Shown one piece after another: positions 15,775-24,235 of a stretch of DNA of 64,000 bases. Position numbers and translations under genes: made by a program. The stretch's first letter is position 1. Each line of letters begins with the position of its first letter. Source of the DNA: Kitasatospora purpeofusca (GTDB lineage Bacteria > Actinomycetota > Actinomycetes > Streptomycetales > Streptomycetaceae); assembly GCF_000718025.1 (NCBI RefSeq), contig NZ_JODS01000001.1:248001-312000 (forward strand). Reading direction: 5' to 3'. The notes beneath the pieces are model-generated. The model was given only the letters and a program-made list of their open reading frames with translations, did not search any database and was not told the DNA's origin.

Positions 15775-17457
15775 TCAGTCGCCCTGGCGGCGCTGGCGGC
15801 CGGTGCCGTAGTTGGAGCCGGTCTTGGAGCCGCTGCCCGGCTTCGCCCGCCCGGAGGAGCGGCCGATAAAGCCGGCCGCCTGGCGCGACGCGCCGCCGCC
15901 CTGTCCGCCGCCCGCGGCGCCGGTGCGCTGCTTGGGCCGGGGCCGGCGCGGGTTGCCGTTCATGTCGACGTCGGTCGGCAGGCCGGAGCGCTTGCCGGAG
16001 CGTCGGCGCGGGGAGCCGTTCTTCCCGGCGGCGCCGCCCTCCGCACCGGACTGGGCCGGCGCGGCCGGGGCGGGTACGGCCACGGTGATCGGCACACCGC
16101 TCGGGGTGCGGGCACCGGTGATCCGGGTGAGCTCGACGTCGCCCGGGCGGATCTTCGTGGTGGTGGGGCGGATCCCGGCCACCGTCATCAGCCGGCTGAC
16201 CTCGCGCCGCTGGTCCGGCAGGACGAGCGTGACGACGGTGCCGGACTCGCCGGCGCGGGCGGTGCGGCCGCCGCGGTGCAGGTAGTCCTTGTGGTCGATC
16301 GGCGGATCGACGTTGACGACCAGGTCGAGGCCGTCGATGTGGATGCCGCGGGCGGCGACGTTGGTGGCGATCAGCGCGGTGACGTGGCCGTCGCGGAACT
16401 GGTCGAGCACCCGGTTGCGCTGCGGCTGGGACTTGCCGCCGTGCAGGGCGGCGGCCTTCACGCCGTTGGCCAGCAGCTGCTTGGCGAGCCGGTCCGCGCC
16501 GTGCTTGGTGTGCACGAACATGATCACGCGCCCCTCGCGGGAGGCGATGTGGGCGGTGGTGGACGCCTTGTCCGCCGGGTCCAGCTGGAGCAGGTGGTGG
16601 TCCATGGTGGTGACCGCGCCGGCCGAGGGGTCCACCGAGTGGGTCACCGGGTCGGTGAGGAAGCGCTTGACCAGCCGGTCGACGTTGCGGTCCAGGGTGG
16701 CGGAGAAGAGCATCCGCTGCCCGCCCTCGGCGACCTGCTCCAACAGCTTGGTGACCTGCGGCAGGAAGCCCATGTCGGCCATCTGGTCGGCCTCGTCGAG
16801 CACGGTGATCGCGACGTCGGAGAGGTTGACGTCGCCGCGCCCGATCAGGTCGTCCAGTCGGCCGGGGGTGGCGACCAGGACCTCGGCGCCGCGGCGCACC
16901 GCGTTGGCCTGCCGGGTGATCGACATACCGCCGACGACGGTGGCGATCCGCAGGTTGACGGCGGTGGCGTACGGGGTGAGGGCCTCGGTGACCTGCTGGG
17001 CCAGCTCGCGGGTGGGCGTCAGCACCAGCGCCAGCGGGTGGCGGGCGTCGGCGCGCCGGCCGGCGGTGCGGGCGAGCAGCGACAGGCCGAAGGCGAGGGT
17101 CTTGCCGGAGCCGGTGCGGCCGCGGCCGAGCACGTCGCGCCCGGCGATCGAGTCGGGGAGCGTGGCGGCCTGGATCGGGAACGGCTCGGTGACGCCCTGG
17201 CGGGTCAGCGCGCTCAGGATGCCCTTGGGGAGCTCCAGCTCGGCGAAGCTCGCCGCCGGCGGGCGGGCCGGGGTGCCCTCGACCACGGTGAAGTCGGCGG
17301 GCTCGGCGACCCGGGGGGCGTTCCGGCGCGGGGGCCGGGAGGAAGCGCCGGTGCGCGGGGCGCCGGTGCGCGGGGCGCCGCCGGTGCGCGGGGCGCCGCC
17401 GGTGCGGGGCTTGCGGGAACGACCGCCGTCGCGGGGCGACTGGGCAGGGGTGGTCAC
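15775..17457 (-). CDS. DEAD-box ATP-dependent RNA helicase
   Basis: 560 aa. Helicase motifs in order: Q-motif region, GRTGSGKT (I), PTRELAQQ (Ia), ATPGRLDDL (Ib), LDEADQMADMG (II), FSATLD (III), then the second RecA domain with HRGGRTARAG (VI). An N-terminal Arg/Thr/Gly/Ala/Pro repeat and a C-terminal Arg/Gly/Ser-rich tail flank the core and probably bind RNA. The start is GTG 17457 after GGAG; the open frame further upstream overlaps the csp terminator and is not used. It lies downstream of a cold-shock gene, separated by a terminator, and may help unwind RNA in the cold. Confidence 0.93.
   Translation of the reverse strand: MTTPAQSPRDGGRSRKPRTGGAPRTGGAPRTGAPRTGASSRPPRRNAPRVAEPADFTVVEGTPARPPAASFAELELPKGILSALTRQGVTEPFPIQAATLPDSIAGRDVLGRGRTGSGKTLAFGLSLLARTAGRRADARHPLALVLTPTRELAQQVTEALTPYATAVNLRIATVVGGMSITRQANAVRRGAEVLVATPGRLDDLIGRGDVNLSDVAITVLDEADQMADMGFLPQVTKLLEQVAEGGQRMLFSATLDRNVDRLVKRFLTDPVTHSVDPSAGAVTTMDHHLLQLDPADKASTTAHIASREGRVIMFVHTKHGADRLAKQLLANGVKAAALHGGKSQPQRNRVLDQFRDGHVTALIATNVAARGIHIDGLDLVVNVDPPIDHKDYLHRGGRTARAGESGTVVTLVLPDQRREVSRLMTVAGIRPTTTKIRPGDVELTRITGARTPSGVPITVAVPAPAAPAQSGAEGGAAGKNGSPRRRSGKRSGLPTDVDMNGNPRRPRPKQRTGAAGGGQGGGASRQAAGFIGRSSGRAKPGSGSKTGSNYGTGRQRRQGD
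17345..17410 (-). repeat. Tandem 15/18-bp coding repeats in the helicase N-terminus
   Basis: Four units built on GCGCCGGTGCGCGGG encode repeated RTGGAP/RTGAP in the helicase tail. Units are in frame and vary by a GCC triplet, so copy number can change without frameshift. Confidence 0.8.
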
Positions 17458-17547
17458 AGGATCTCCATCCAGAGCGTGACAGCCCCTGGTGAGGGGCTGG
17501 TCCGGCCGTCGGAAAGGAGTTCGCCGCCCCGGCCGTTCGGCGGCATG

Positions 17548-17583
17548 AGCGAGGGCCCGCACCGTGCGGTGCGGGCCCTCGCT
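17548..17583 (-). terminator. Very strong hairpin terminator downstream of csp
   Basis: Perfect 16-bp arms (17548-17563 and 17568-17583) with a 4-base loop GTGC, about 31 bases past the csp stop and ahead of the helicase start. It separates the two transcripts and can also act on + strand readthrough. Confidence 0.85.
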
Positions 17584-17614
17584 ACGCGAAATCGCGCGTC
17601 AGCGGAGGCTGACG

Positions 17615-17821
17615 TCAGCCGATGACGCGGATGTTCTCGGCCTGCGGGCCCTTCTGGCCCTGGGTGACGTCGAACTCGACCTTCTGGCCCTCGAGCAGCT
17701 CACGGAAACCCTGAGCCGTGATGTTCGAGTAGTGGGCGAACACGTCCGGGCCGCCAGTCTCCTGCTCGATGAAGCCGAAGCCCTTTTCGCTGTTGAACCA
17801 CTTCACGGTGCCGGTAGCCAT
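17615..17821 (-). CDS. CspA-family cold-shock protein
   Basis: 68 aa single cold-shock domain. RNP1 is KGFGFI and RNP2 is VFAHYSNI; the start MATGTVKWFNSEKGFG is the classic opening of actinomycete Csp proteins. Single-stranded nucleic-acid chaperone. The mRNA seems to have a long leader containing a hairpin with a T-rich tail, described separately. The upstream open frame beyond the ATG is leader, not protein. Confidence 0.95.
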   Translation of the reverse strand: MATGTVKWFNSEKGFGFIEQETGGPDVFAHYSNITAQGFRELLEGQKVEFDVTQGQKGPQAENIRVIG

Positions 17822-17904
17822 AACCGTCTCCTCTAACTGGGGCATCGGAGCCCACACCTCGTGGACCCCAAGTAGCCGCGATCCCCATCCGGAGGCTGAA
17901 ACAC

Positions 17905-17947
17905 CGGACAAAACAAATGCGCCTGTTGGTTGGTACCAGCAGGCGCA
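17905..17947 (-). promoter_or_regulatory. Attenuator-like hairpin in the csp leader
   Basis: On the minus strand, TGCGCCTG (17947-17940) pairs with CAGGCGCA (17925-17918) across a 14-base loop and is followed at once by TTTGTTTTGTCC. This has the form of an intrinsic terminator, rare in such GC-rich DNA, placed about 84-126 bases upstream of the csp ATG. Confidence 0.55.
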
Positions 17948-18065
17948 CACATACGTTCATGGGAACCAAAACTGCAACTGATACGACTCTAGCACGTCCG
18001 CACCCCGATTGACCGGGGAGTTTCTGCCGCACAGATCACGTTTGCCGGATCGGCGGAACGGGCAA

Positions 18066-18093
18066 ACGGCGCCCGCCGTGAGGCGGGCGCCGT
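18066..18093 (-). terminator. Hairpin terminator downstream of first MMPL gene
   Basis: Perfect 12-bp arms ACGGCGCCCGCC and GGCGGGCGCCGT around loop GTGA, 29 bases beyond the stop of the transporter gene. Confidence 0.8.
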
Positions 18094-18121
18094 CCGTGTC
18101 GCTACCGGCTGGAACGGGCGG

Positions 18122-20308
18122 TCAGCGCCGTCCGGCCGACTCCGGCAGACCGTGGGCGCTGTGCGCGCCCGCCGCCGGAACGGCCTCGCCGTGGCCACCG
18201 GTGGCGTCGCCGCCGTGGCCGGGCCACCAGGCCGCCTTGCCGACCAGCGCGGTGAGCGCCGGGGTGAAGAACATCGCCATCACGAAGGCCGCCAGGGCGA
18301 TGCCGAAGGCCATGCCGAAGCCGAACTCCAGCATGAAGATGTTGCCCGCGAGCATGAAGGTCGCGAACGACACCGCCAGGATGAAGCCGGCCGCCGCGAC
18401 GGTCGGGCCGCCGTGGCGCACGGCCTCGCGGGCCGCCTCGCGCGGGCTGCGGCCCGCCCGGGCCTCCTCGCGCAGTCGGGCGATGATCAGGATGTTGTAG
18501 TCGGTCCCGATCGCCACCACGAAGAGGTAGATCAGGATCGGCAGCATGAACATCATGCCGTGCTCGCCCTTGATGTTCTGGAACAGCAGGGTCGAGGAGC
18601 CGAGGGTCGCGGTGAAGCCGAGGCCCACCGAGGCCATCAGGTACCAGGGCGCGACCACGCTGCGCAGCTGGAGGGCCAGGATCAGCAGGATCAGCAGACC
18701 CGCGATCGGGAACACCAGCTTGTAGTCGTGGGACATCGCCAGGTTGATGTCCTTGTAGATCGCGGTGATGCCGCCGACCTTGGCCTCGGTGCCGGACGGC
18801 GCCTCGGCGTGGGCGACCTTGCGCAGCTCGGTGACCGTGTCTATCGCGTCGTTGCTGGACGGCTCGTTCTTGAGCAGGACGGTGAAGTCCGCCGTCGCGC
18901 CGTCCTTGCTGAGCTGCGGCGTCGCGGGGGCCTCGGCCACGCCGGGGACGGCCGCGAGCTTGGCGGCGTAGCCGCCGAACGCGCCCTGGTCGAGCTTGGC
19001 CCCGCCGTCGACCGTCAGGTAGACGTGCGTCGGGTCCGCGGCACCGGCCGAGAAGCCGTTGACCAGCTTGTCCTGGACGACCATCGACTCCGCGGTCTTG
19101 GGCATGGAGCTGCCCGCGAGGTCGAAGGTGCCGTTGTAACCGAGGGCGCCGGCGGTCAGGGCCAGCAGCACGCCGCCGGAGGCGACGGCCACCAGGGCCG
19201 GCTTCTTCTCGACGACGCGGCCGAGGGCGGCGAACCGGGCGTCGCTCGGCTCGTGCATCCACTTCTTGCCGGGCCAGAACACCCCGCGGGCCGGGATGAC
19301 CGTGAGCACGGCCGGGGCCAGGGTGAGCGAGGCGAAGGCGGTGACGACGACCGCGATGGCCAGCGCCGGGCCGAGCGCCTTGAACATGCCGAGGCTGGAG
19401 AGGATCAGCACCGCGAAGGCGACGGTGACCGCGCCGGCCGCGGAGGCGATCGCCTCGCCGACCCGGGCGACGGCGTTGACCACGGCCTCCTGCCGGGTGT
19501 CGCCCGCCCGCAGCCGCTCGCGGTAGCGGAAGGCGAGGAACAGGAAGTAGTCGGTGCCGACGCCGAGGACGACGACGATCAGGATCGCCGACAGCACCGG
19601 GGTGGACTTCAGGTCGAACGCCTTGGTGGCGTAGGCGATCAGGCCGTTCGCGGTCGGCATCGCGATCATCAGCGAGAGCAGCACCGGCAGGAGGCCGGCC
19701 AGCACGCTGCGGAAGATCAGGCCGACGATGATCGCGACCAGGACGACACTGCTGATGCCGATGACGGCGTCGGCCGCGCCGGAGGACTCCTGCTGGTCCA
19801 GCTGCTGGGCGGCCTGGCCGCCGAGCTGGTACTTCAGGTCGGTGCCCTCGGCGAGCTTCTTGCCCTCTTCACGGACCGACTTGGCGACCTCGCCGAACTT
19901 CTCCGAGTTCTGGGTCGTCTTGTCGATGGCGATCGGCGCCAGCGCGTACTTGCCGTCCTTGGAGGTCGTCTGGTCGCTGACCGGGACGATCTGCTCGACG
20001 TGCTCGATCTTCTTGTCGGTGAGGCCCTGGACGATCTTCGCCACGGCGGCCTTGTCGGCGGCCGTCAGCGGGGCGCCGTCGTTGCGCTCGAACAGGGCGA
20101 GCGCGGACGGCGTGAAGTTCGCCGGGAACGCCTTCTCCTGCAACTGCGCGGCCTGGATGGACTCGTAGTGCTTGGGGAGGAATGCGGCCTCGTCGGTCTG
20201 GGCCGTGATCTTCGGGGCCGAGACGGCGATGGCGATCATCGCGACGACCCACGCCGCGATCACCCACCAGGCGCGACGGACGACAAAATGTCCTAGTCGG
20301 TGGAACAT
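18122..20308 (-). CDS. MMPL/RND-family membrane transporter
   Basis: 728 aa with the MMPL layout: an N-terminal helix (HFVVRRAWWVIAAWVVAMIA), a large extracytoplasmic loop (about 40-180), five clustered helices, then the same again in the second half. Motifs GVGTDYFLFLAFRYRE in the first half and AIGTDYNILIIARLREE in the second are the signature Asp-Tyr segments used for proton coupling. The tail is rich in Gly/His/Ala. ATG 20308 follows GGAGG. Substrate unknown; MMPL proteins export lipids or hydrophobic compounds. Two matching 20-bp sites upstream suggest a dedicated repressor that is not encoded next to it. Confidence 0.9.
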   Translation of the reverse strand: MFHRLGHFVVRRAWWVIAAWVVAMIAIAVSAPKITAQTDEAAFLPKHYESIQAAQLQEKAFPANFTPSALALFERNDGAPLTAADKAAVAKIVQGLTDKKIEHVEQIVPVSDQTTSKDGKYALAPIAIDKTTQNSEKFGEVAKSVREEGKKLAEGTDLKYQLGGQAAQQLDQQESSGAADAVIGISSVVLVAIIVGLIFRSVLAGLLPVLLSLMIAMPTANGLIAYATKAFDLKSTPVLSAILIVVVLGVGTDYFLFLAFRYRERLRAGDTRQEAVVNAVARVGEAIASAAGAVTVAFAVLILSSLGMFKALGPALAIAVVVTAFASLTLAPAVLTVIPARGVFWPGKKWMHEPSDARFAALGRVVEKKPALVAVASGGVLLALTAGALGYNGTFDLAGSSMPKTAESMVVQDKLVNGFSAGAADPTHVYLTVDGGAKLDQGAFGGYAAKLAAVPGVAEAPATPQLSKDGATADFTVLLKNEPSSNDAIDTVTELRKVAHAEAPSGTEAKVGGITAIYKDINLAMSHDYKLVFPIAGLLILLILALQLRSVVAPWYLMASVGLGFTATLGSSTLLFQNIKGEHGMMFMLPILIYLFVVAIGTDYNILIIARLREEARAGRSPREAAREAVRHGGPTVAAAGFILAVSFATFMLAGNIFMLEFGFGMAFGIALAAFVMAMFFTPALTALVGKAAWWPGHGGDATGGHGEAVPAAGAHSAHGLPESAGRR

Positions 20309-20400
20309 GCTCGTGATGCCTCCTGGGCATGGTTCACCGCAGCCCTCGGGGGACGGGACGTCGGGCGACGGATCGGATCGGCCCGACCTGTGTGGCAGGT

Positions 20401-20420
20401 CTAGCCGGTCGGCAGGTAAG
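20401..20420 (-). promoter_or_regulatory. Putative operator upstream of MMPL gene, copy 1
   Basis: On the minus strand reads CTTACCTGCCGACCGGCTAG; it agrees at 16 of 20 positions with the + strand sequence of copy 2. It lies 93 bases upstream of the transporter start. Confidence 0.55.
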
Positions 20421-20447
20421 TACTCAGAGGGACTCATCCTACGGTCA

Positions 20448-20467
20448 CTTGCTAGCCGACCGGCAAG
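20448..20467. promoter_or_regulatory. Putative operator upstream of MMPL gene, copy 2
   Basis: CTTGCTAGCCGACCGGCAAG, with inverted ends CTTGC/GCAAG around a GCCGACCGGC core that is shared with copy 1. Centre-to-centre spacing is 47 bp. Confidence 0.55.
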
Positions 20468-20592
20468 CAGTTTTCCCCGTGACCCCGTTGCCGCAGTCCG
20501 ACCCCCTCGGGGACGCCGCAAAGTGCCCCCGAGCCATTTTCGCGTGCGGAGGACCGCCTTGACCTCGTACTCGGGGTGGAGACGGCTCCCCC

Positions 20593-20637
20593 TCAGGGTG
20601 GAGCTTGCTCCCCTGACCCCAGGAGGAGATATCAGGG
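20593..20637 (+). promoter_or_regulatory. Cluster of three TCAGGG/CCCTGA motifs upstream of second MMPL gene
   Basis: TCAGGG at 20593, CCCTGA at 20611 and TCAGGG at 20632 form two overlapping inverted repeats about 29-34 bases downstream of a TTGACC hexamer (20559-20564). The pattern is what a LuxR-type response regulator would leave. The whole 20309-20842 gap (534 bp) otherwise shows no gene; a further weak inverted repeat (GGGTAGGG/CCCCACCC) follows at 20643. Confidence 0.5.
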
Positions 20638-20842
20638 TTGCCGGGTAGGGAAAACCCCACCCCGCCCCCGAGGAAGACCACAGGGCGCACTCCCCCGCCA
20701 GCCGGATACCCCGTCACCAGCCGCTTCCCTAGTGTCGATCACGACGCCGGACCGCACCCGGCGCCCCACTCCGGCGGCCGACCACCGCCGCACACCCGGC
20801 CCGCGCCCGCCACCGGCGCCGGCCGCTCTTCCAGGGGGAACC

Positions 20843-23146
20843 GTGAAGACCAAGCCCGGCATGGCCGCCGCCATGGGCGCCTGGAGCGCCCGGCACAGAA
20901 AGACCGCCGTCTTCGGCTGGCTGCTGTTCGTCGTCCTCGCCACCTTCCTCGGCGGCCTGCACGGCAGCACCCAGGTCGACGAGGCCGAGGCCATGCCCGG
21001 CCAGGTCTCCCGGGCCGCCGAGATCCTCGACCGGGCCGGACTCAAGTCCCCCTCCACCGAGACCGTCCTGATCCAGAGCACCGACCGGACCGCCGACTCC
21101 CCCGCCTTCCGCGCCGTCGTCGACCAGGTGATCGCCGGGGTCAACGGCACCGGCAGGGCCGGCGACGTCCGCTCCCCCTACGACACCAGGGCGGTCTCCG
21201 CCGACGGCCGCTCCGCACTGGTCCAGCTCACCGTGAAGGGCGACCACGAGGAGGCCACCGCCAACGTCGGCGCCGTGGTCGACGCCGTCGCCGCCGTCCA
21301 GAAGCAGCACCCCGACCTCACCGTGGTGGAGCTCGGCGACGCCAGCTCCGGCAAGTGGATGGACGAGCAGTTCGCCGACGACTTCGCCCGCGCCGAGTGG
21401 ACGGCCGTGCCGCTCGCCCTCGGCATCCTGCTGGTCGCCTTCGGCGCCCTGGTCGCCGCCGTCCTGCCCGTCCTGCTCGCGATCACCGCCTTCGTCGCGG
21501 CCGGCGGACTCGTCGCCCTCAGCAGCGGGATCCTGCACACCAGCAACAGCGCCAGCTCGGTGATGCTGCTGGTCGGCCTCGCCGTCGGCGTCGACTACTG
21601 CCTCTTCTACCTGCGCCGCGAACGCGAGGAGCGGGCCGCCGGACGCGACCTCGACACCTCGCTGCGGATCGCCGCCGCCACCAGCGGCCGGGCCGTGCTG
21701 GTCTCCGGCGTCACCGTGGTGATCGCCATGGCCGGCATGTTCCTCACCGGCATCGCCGAGTTCAAGGCCATGGCGTACGCCACCATCGTGGTCGTCGTCA
21801 CCGCCGTGCTCGGCTCGCTCACCGTGCTGCCCGCACTGCTCTCGATGCTGGGCGACCGGGTCGACAAGGGCCGGGTGCCCTTCCTCCACCGGCTGCGCCG
21901 CCCCGACGCCGCCACCACCGGCGGCCGGTTCTGGAACGCCGTGCTCACTCCGGTGCTGCGCCGCCCGCTGGCCGCCGCCGCCCTGTCCGGCGCCGTGCTG
22001 ATCGGCCTGGCCGCGCCACTGCTCACCATGCACACCGCCAACCTGACCTTCCAGCAGCAGCTGCCCAAGGGCAACGAGCTGGTCGCCGTCTCGCAGAAGA
22101 TCGAGGCGGCCTTCCCCGGCAGCCCCGCGCCCGCCTCCGTGGTGATCAAGGCCACCGACATCGACTACCCCGCGATGACCGCCGCGATCGCCGACCTCAA
22201 GGCCCGCGCCCTGGCCTCCGGCCGGATGCACGGACCGGTCGACGTCACCGTCCACCCCGAGCAGAACGTCGCCACCGTCGACATCCCGCTCAACGGCAGC
22301 GGCAACGACTCGGTGAGCAACGCCGCCCTGCGCACCCTGCGCGAGGAGCTCGTGCCCGCCACCGTGCTCGCGGTGCCCGGCACCGAGGCCCCGGTCACCG
22401 GCCGCACCGCCGGCTCCTACGACTTCAACGCCAAGATGACCGGGTCGATGCCGGTGGTCTTCGGCTTCGTGGTGGCCTTCGCCTTCCTGCTCATGCTCAC
22501 CTCCTTCCGCTCGCTGGCCGTCGCCGGCACCGCCGTGGTGCTCAACCTGCTCTCGGTCGGCGCCGCGTACGGGGTGCTGACCCTGGTCTTCCAGCACGGC
22601 GTCGGGGCCTCGCTGCTCGGCACCGCGGGCGTCGGCGCGGTCGAGTCCTGGGTGCCGCTGTTCCTCTTCGTGATCCTCTTCGGCCTCTCGATGGACTACC
22701 ACGTCTTCGTGGTCTCCCGGATCAAGGAGGGCCGTGACCGGGGCCTGCCCACCCGGGCCGCGATCGCCCACGGCATCCGCTCCACCGCCGGGGTGGTCAC
22801 CAGCGCGGCCGTGATCATGGTGGCGGTCTTCGCGGTCTTCGGCACCCTCTCCATGCAGGCCATGAAGCAGATGGGCGTCGGCCTCGCGGTCGCGGTGCTG
22901 ATCGACGCGACGATCATCCGCGCGGTGCTGCTGCCCTCGGTGATGACCCTGCTCGACGAGCGCAACTGGTACCTGCCGCGCTGGCTCGCCTGGCTGCCCG
23001 ACTTCTCCCACGGCGAGAGCGTCCCGCCGCTCGGCACCGGTGCCCCGCTCGCCCCGGCCGCCGCCGGCGCTGCCGCTGCCGCTGCCGGTTCGACCACCGC
23101 AGAACCGCGCGTCCCGCAGGCCCGGCACCGCCGGATCGGGGTCTGA
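20843..23146 (+). CDS. MMPL/RND-family membrane transporter
   Basis: 767 aa from GTG 20843 behind AGGGGGA. Typical MMPL topology: first helix at about 20-40 (TAVFGWLLFVVLATFLGGL), large loop, helix bundle with GLAVGVDYCLFYLRRERE, second loop and bundle with LFGLSMDYHVFVVSRIKEG. The C-terminal 40 residues are an Ala-rich low-complexity tail. It is only distantly like the other MMPL protein in the window and is transcribed divergently from it. The substrate is unknown. The upstream TCAGGG motif cluster hints at two-component control, but no such system is encoded beside it. Confidence 0.9.
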   Translation: MKTKPGMAAAMGAWSARHRKTAVFGWLLFVVLATFLGGLHGSTQVDEAEAMPGQVSRAAEILDRAGLKSPSTETVLIQSTDRTADSPAFRAVVDQVIAGVNGTGRAGDVRSPYDTRAVSADGRSALVQLTVKGDHEEATANVGAVVDAVAAVQKQHPDLTVVELGDASSGKWMDEQFADDFARAEWTAVPLALGILLVAFGALVAAVLPVLLAITAFVAAGGLVALSSGILHTSNSASSVMLLVGLAVGVDYCLFYLRREREERAAGRDLDTSLRIAAATSGRAVLVSGVTVVIAMAGMFLTGIAEFKAMAYATIVVVVTAVLGSLTVLPALLSMLGDRVDKGRVPFLHRLRRPDAATTGGRFWNAVLTPVLRRPLAAAALSGAVLIGLAAPLLTMHTANLTFQQQLPKGNELVAVSQKIEAAFPGSPAPASVVIKATDIDYPAMTAAIADLKARALASGRMHGPVDVTVHPEQNVATVDIPLNGSGNDSVSNAALRTLREELVPATVLAVPGTEAPVTGRTAGSYDFNAKMTGSMPVVFGFVVAFAFLLMLTSFRSLAVAGTAVVLNLLSVGAAYGVLTLVFQHGVGASLLGTAGVGAVESWVPLFLFVILFGLSMDYHVFVVSRIKEGRDRGLPTRAAIAHGIRSTAGVVTSAAVIMVAVFAVFGTLSMQAMKQMGVGLAVAVLIDATIIRAVLLPSVMTLLDERNWYLPRWLAWLPDFSHGESVPPLGTGAPLAPAAAGAAAAAAGSTTAEPRVPQARHRRIGV

Positions 23147-23189
23147 CCCTTCCCCACCGGGCCCCCGGGCCCGCAGACCCCGGACAACC

Positions 23190-23218
23190 GCCGGGCCCCG
23201 CGTCGCGCGGGGCCCGGC
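23190..23218 (+). terminator. Strong hairpin terminator after second MMPL gene
   Basis: Perfect 13-bp arms GCCGGGCCCCGCG and CGCGGGGCCCGGC around a TCG loop, 44 bases past the stop. Confidence 0.8.
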
Positions 23219-23278
23219 AGCCGTTTGCCAGAATGATCGCCCACCCCCACCCGGCTGTCACGAAGGAAGACGACCCTC

Positions 23279-24172
23279 ATGCTCCGCTTCGACGAGGGGC
23301 GGGCGCGGCTGCTGCTCGCCCTTGCCTGCGAGTCCGCCGGCCTGCCCGACCCCGCCGACGCCCGACTGCTCGCCCTCGGCGAGAACGCCGTCTTCGACCT
23401 CGGCGACCCGGCCGTGGTCGCCAAGGTCGGCCGCGCGCCCGAACTGCACGACCGGGCCCGCCGTGAACTCGCCGTCGCCGACTGGCTGGCCGGCCACGGC
23501 GTCCCGGTCGTCCGCCCGTACGACGCGCTGCCCGCCGGACCGCGGCTCGCCGAAGGCCACCCGGTCACCTTCTGGCACCGGCTCGCCCCCGCCGAGCGGC
23601 CCGCCCGCCCGGTGGACCTCGCCCCGCTGCTGCACGCCGTGCACCGGCTGCCCGAGCCGCCGTTCGCCCTCGGCCGCCGCGACCTGCTCGCCCCCGTCGA
23701 ACGCTGGCTCGCCTCCGCCGAGGGCCACGTCGACCCGGCCGACGTCGACTTCCTGCGCGACCGCCGGGACTCCTTCACCGCCGCGGCGGCCGCACTCGTC
23801 CCGCACCTGCCGACCGGCGTGATCCACGGCGACGCGCTGCCGCGCAACGTCCACGTCGGCCCGGACGGGCCCGTCCTGCTCGACCTGGAGTTCGTCGCCC
23901 AGGACCTGCGCGAGCACGACCTGGTGGTACTCGCGCTCAGCCACGACCGGTACGGCGTGCCGGACGAGGACTACCGGGAGTTCACCGCGGCGTACGGCTG
24001 GGACGTGCGCGAGTGGCCCGGCTTCGCGGTGCTGCGCGGGGCCAGGGAGACGGCCAGCGCCTCCTGGGTCGCCCAGCAGGCACCGGGCAACCCGGCCGCA
24101 CTGGCGGAGTTCCGGCGCCGGGTGGACTCACTGCGGACGGGCGCCACCGAGGTGCGCTGGTACCCGTTCTGA
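23279..24172 (+). CDS. Aminoglycoside phosphotransferase/choline-kinase-fold protein
   Basis: 297 aa. The catalytic loop is VIHGDALPRNVHV and the metal-binding segment is VLLDLEFV, the hallmark pair of the APH/kinase fold. The nucleotide-binding N-lobe includes VVAKVGRAPEL with the Lys. It is a generic small-molecule kinase; nothing shows that it confers antibiotic resistance. Start ATG 23279 is preceded by GAAGGA. Standing between terminators and a short-leader promoter, it seems monocistronic. Confidence 0.85.
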   Translation: MLRFDEGRARLLLALACESAGLPDPADARLLALGENAVFDLGDPAVVAKVGRAPELHDRARRELAVADWLAGHGVPVVRPYDALPAGPRLAEGHPVTFWHRLAPAERPARPVDLAPLLHAVHRLPEPPFALGRRDLLAPVERWLASAEGHVDPADVDFLRDRRDSFTAAAAALVPHLPTGVIHGDALPRNVHVGPDGPVLLDLEFVAQDLREHDLVVLALSHDRYGVPDEDYREFTAAYGWDVREWPGFAVLRGARETASASWVAQQAPGNPAALAEFRRRVDSLRTGATEVRWYPF

Positions 24173-24222
24173 CGCCCCAACAGGTGGCCGGGGGCGGTCA
24201 CGGCGGCCTTGGGGCGTCACCC

Positions 24223-24228
24223 TAGACT
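24223..24228 (+). promoter_or_regulatory. -10 hexamer TAGACT close to start codon, possible leaderless transcript
   Basis: TAGACT ends 7 bases before ATG 24236, and there is no Shine-Dalgarno sequence in between. This geometry puts transcription start at or beside the ATG. No clear -35 is visible. Confidence 0.5.
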
Positions 24229-24235
24229 CCGCCCC

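Noticed and set aside
23279..24172. APH-fold protein as an antibiotic-resistance gene
   Set aside because: Only the generic kinase motifs are present; nothing points to aminoglycosides, and chromosomal APH-fold proteins are common in this group.
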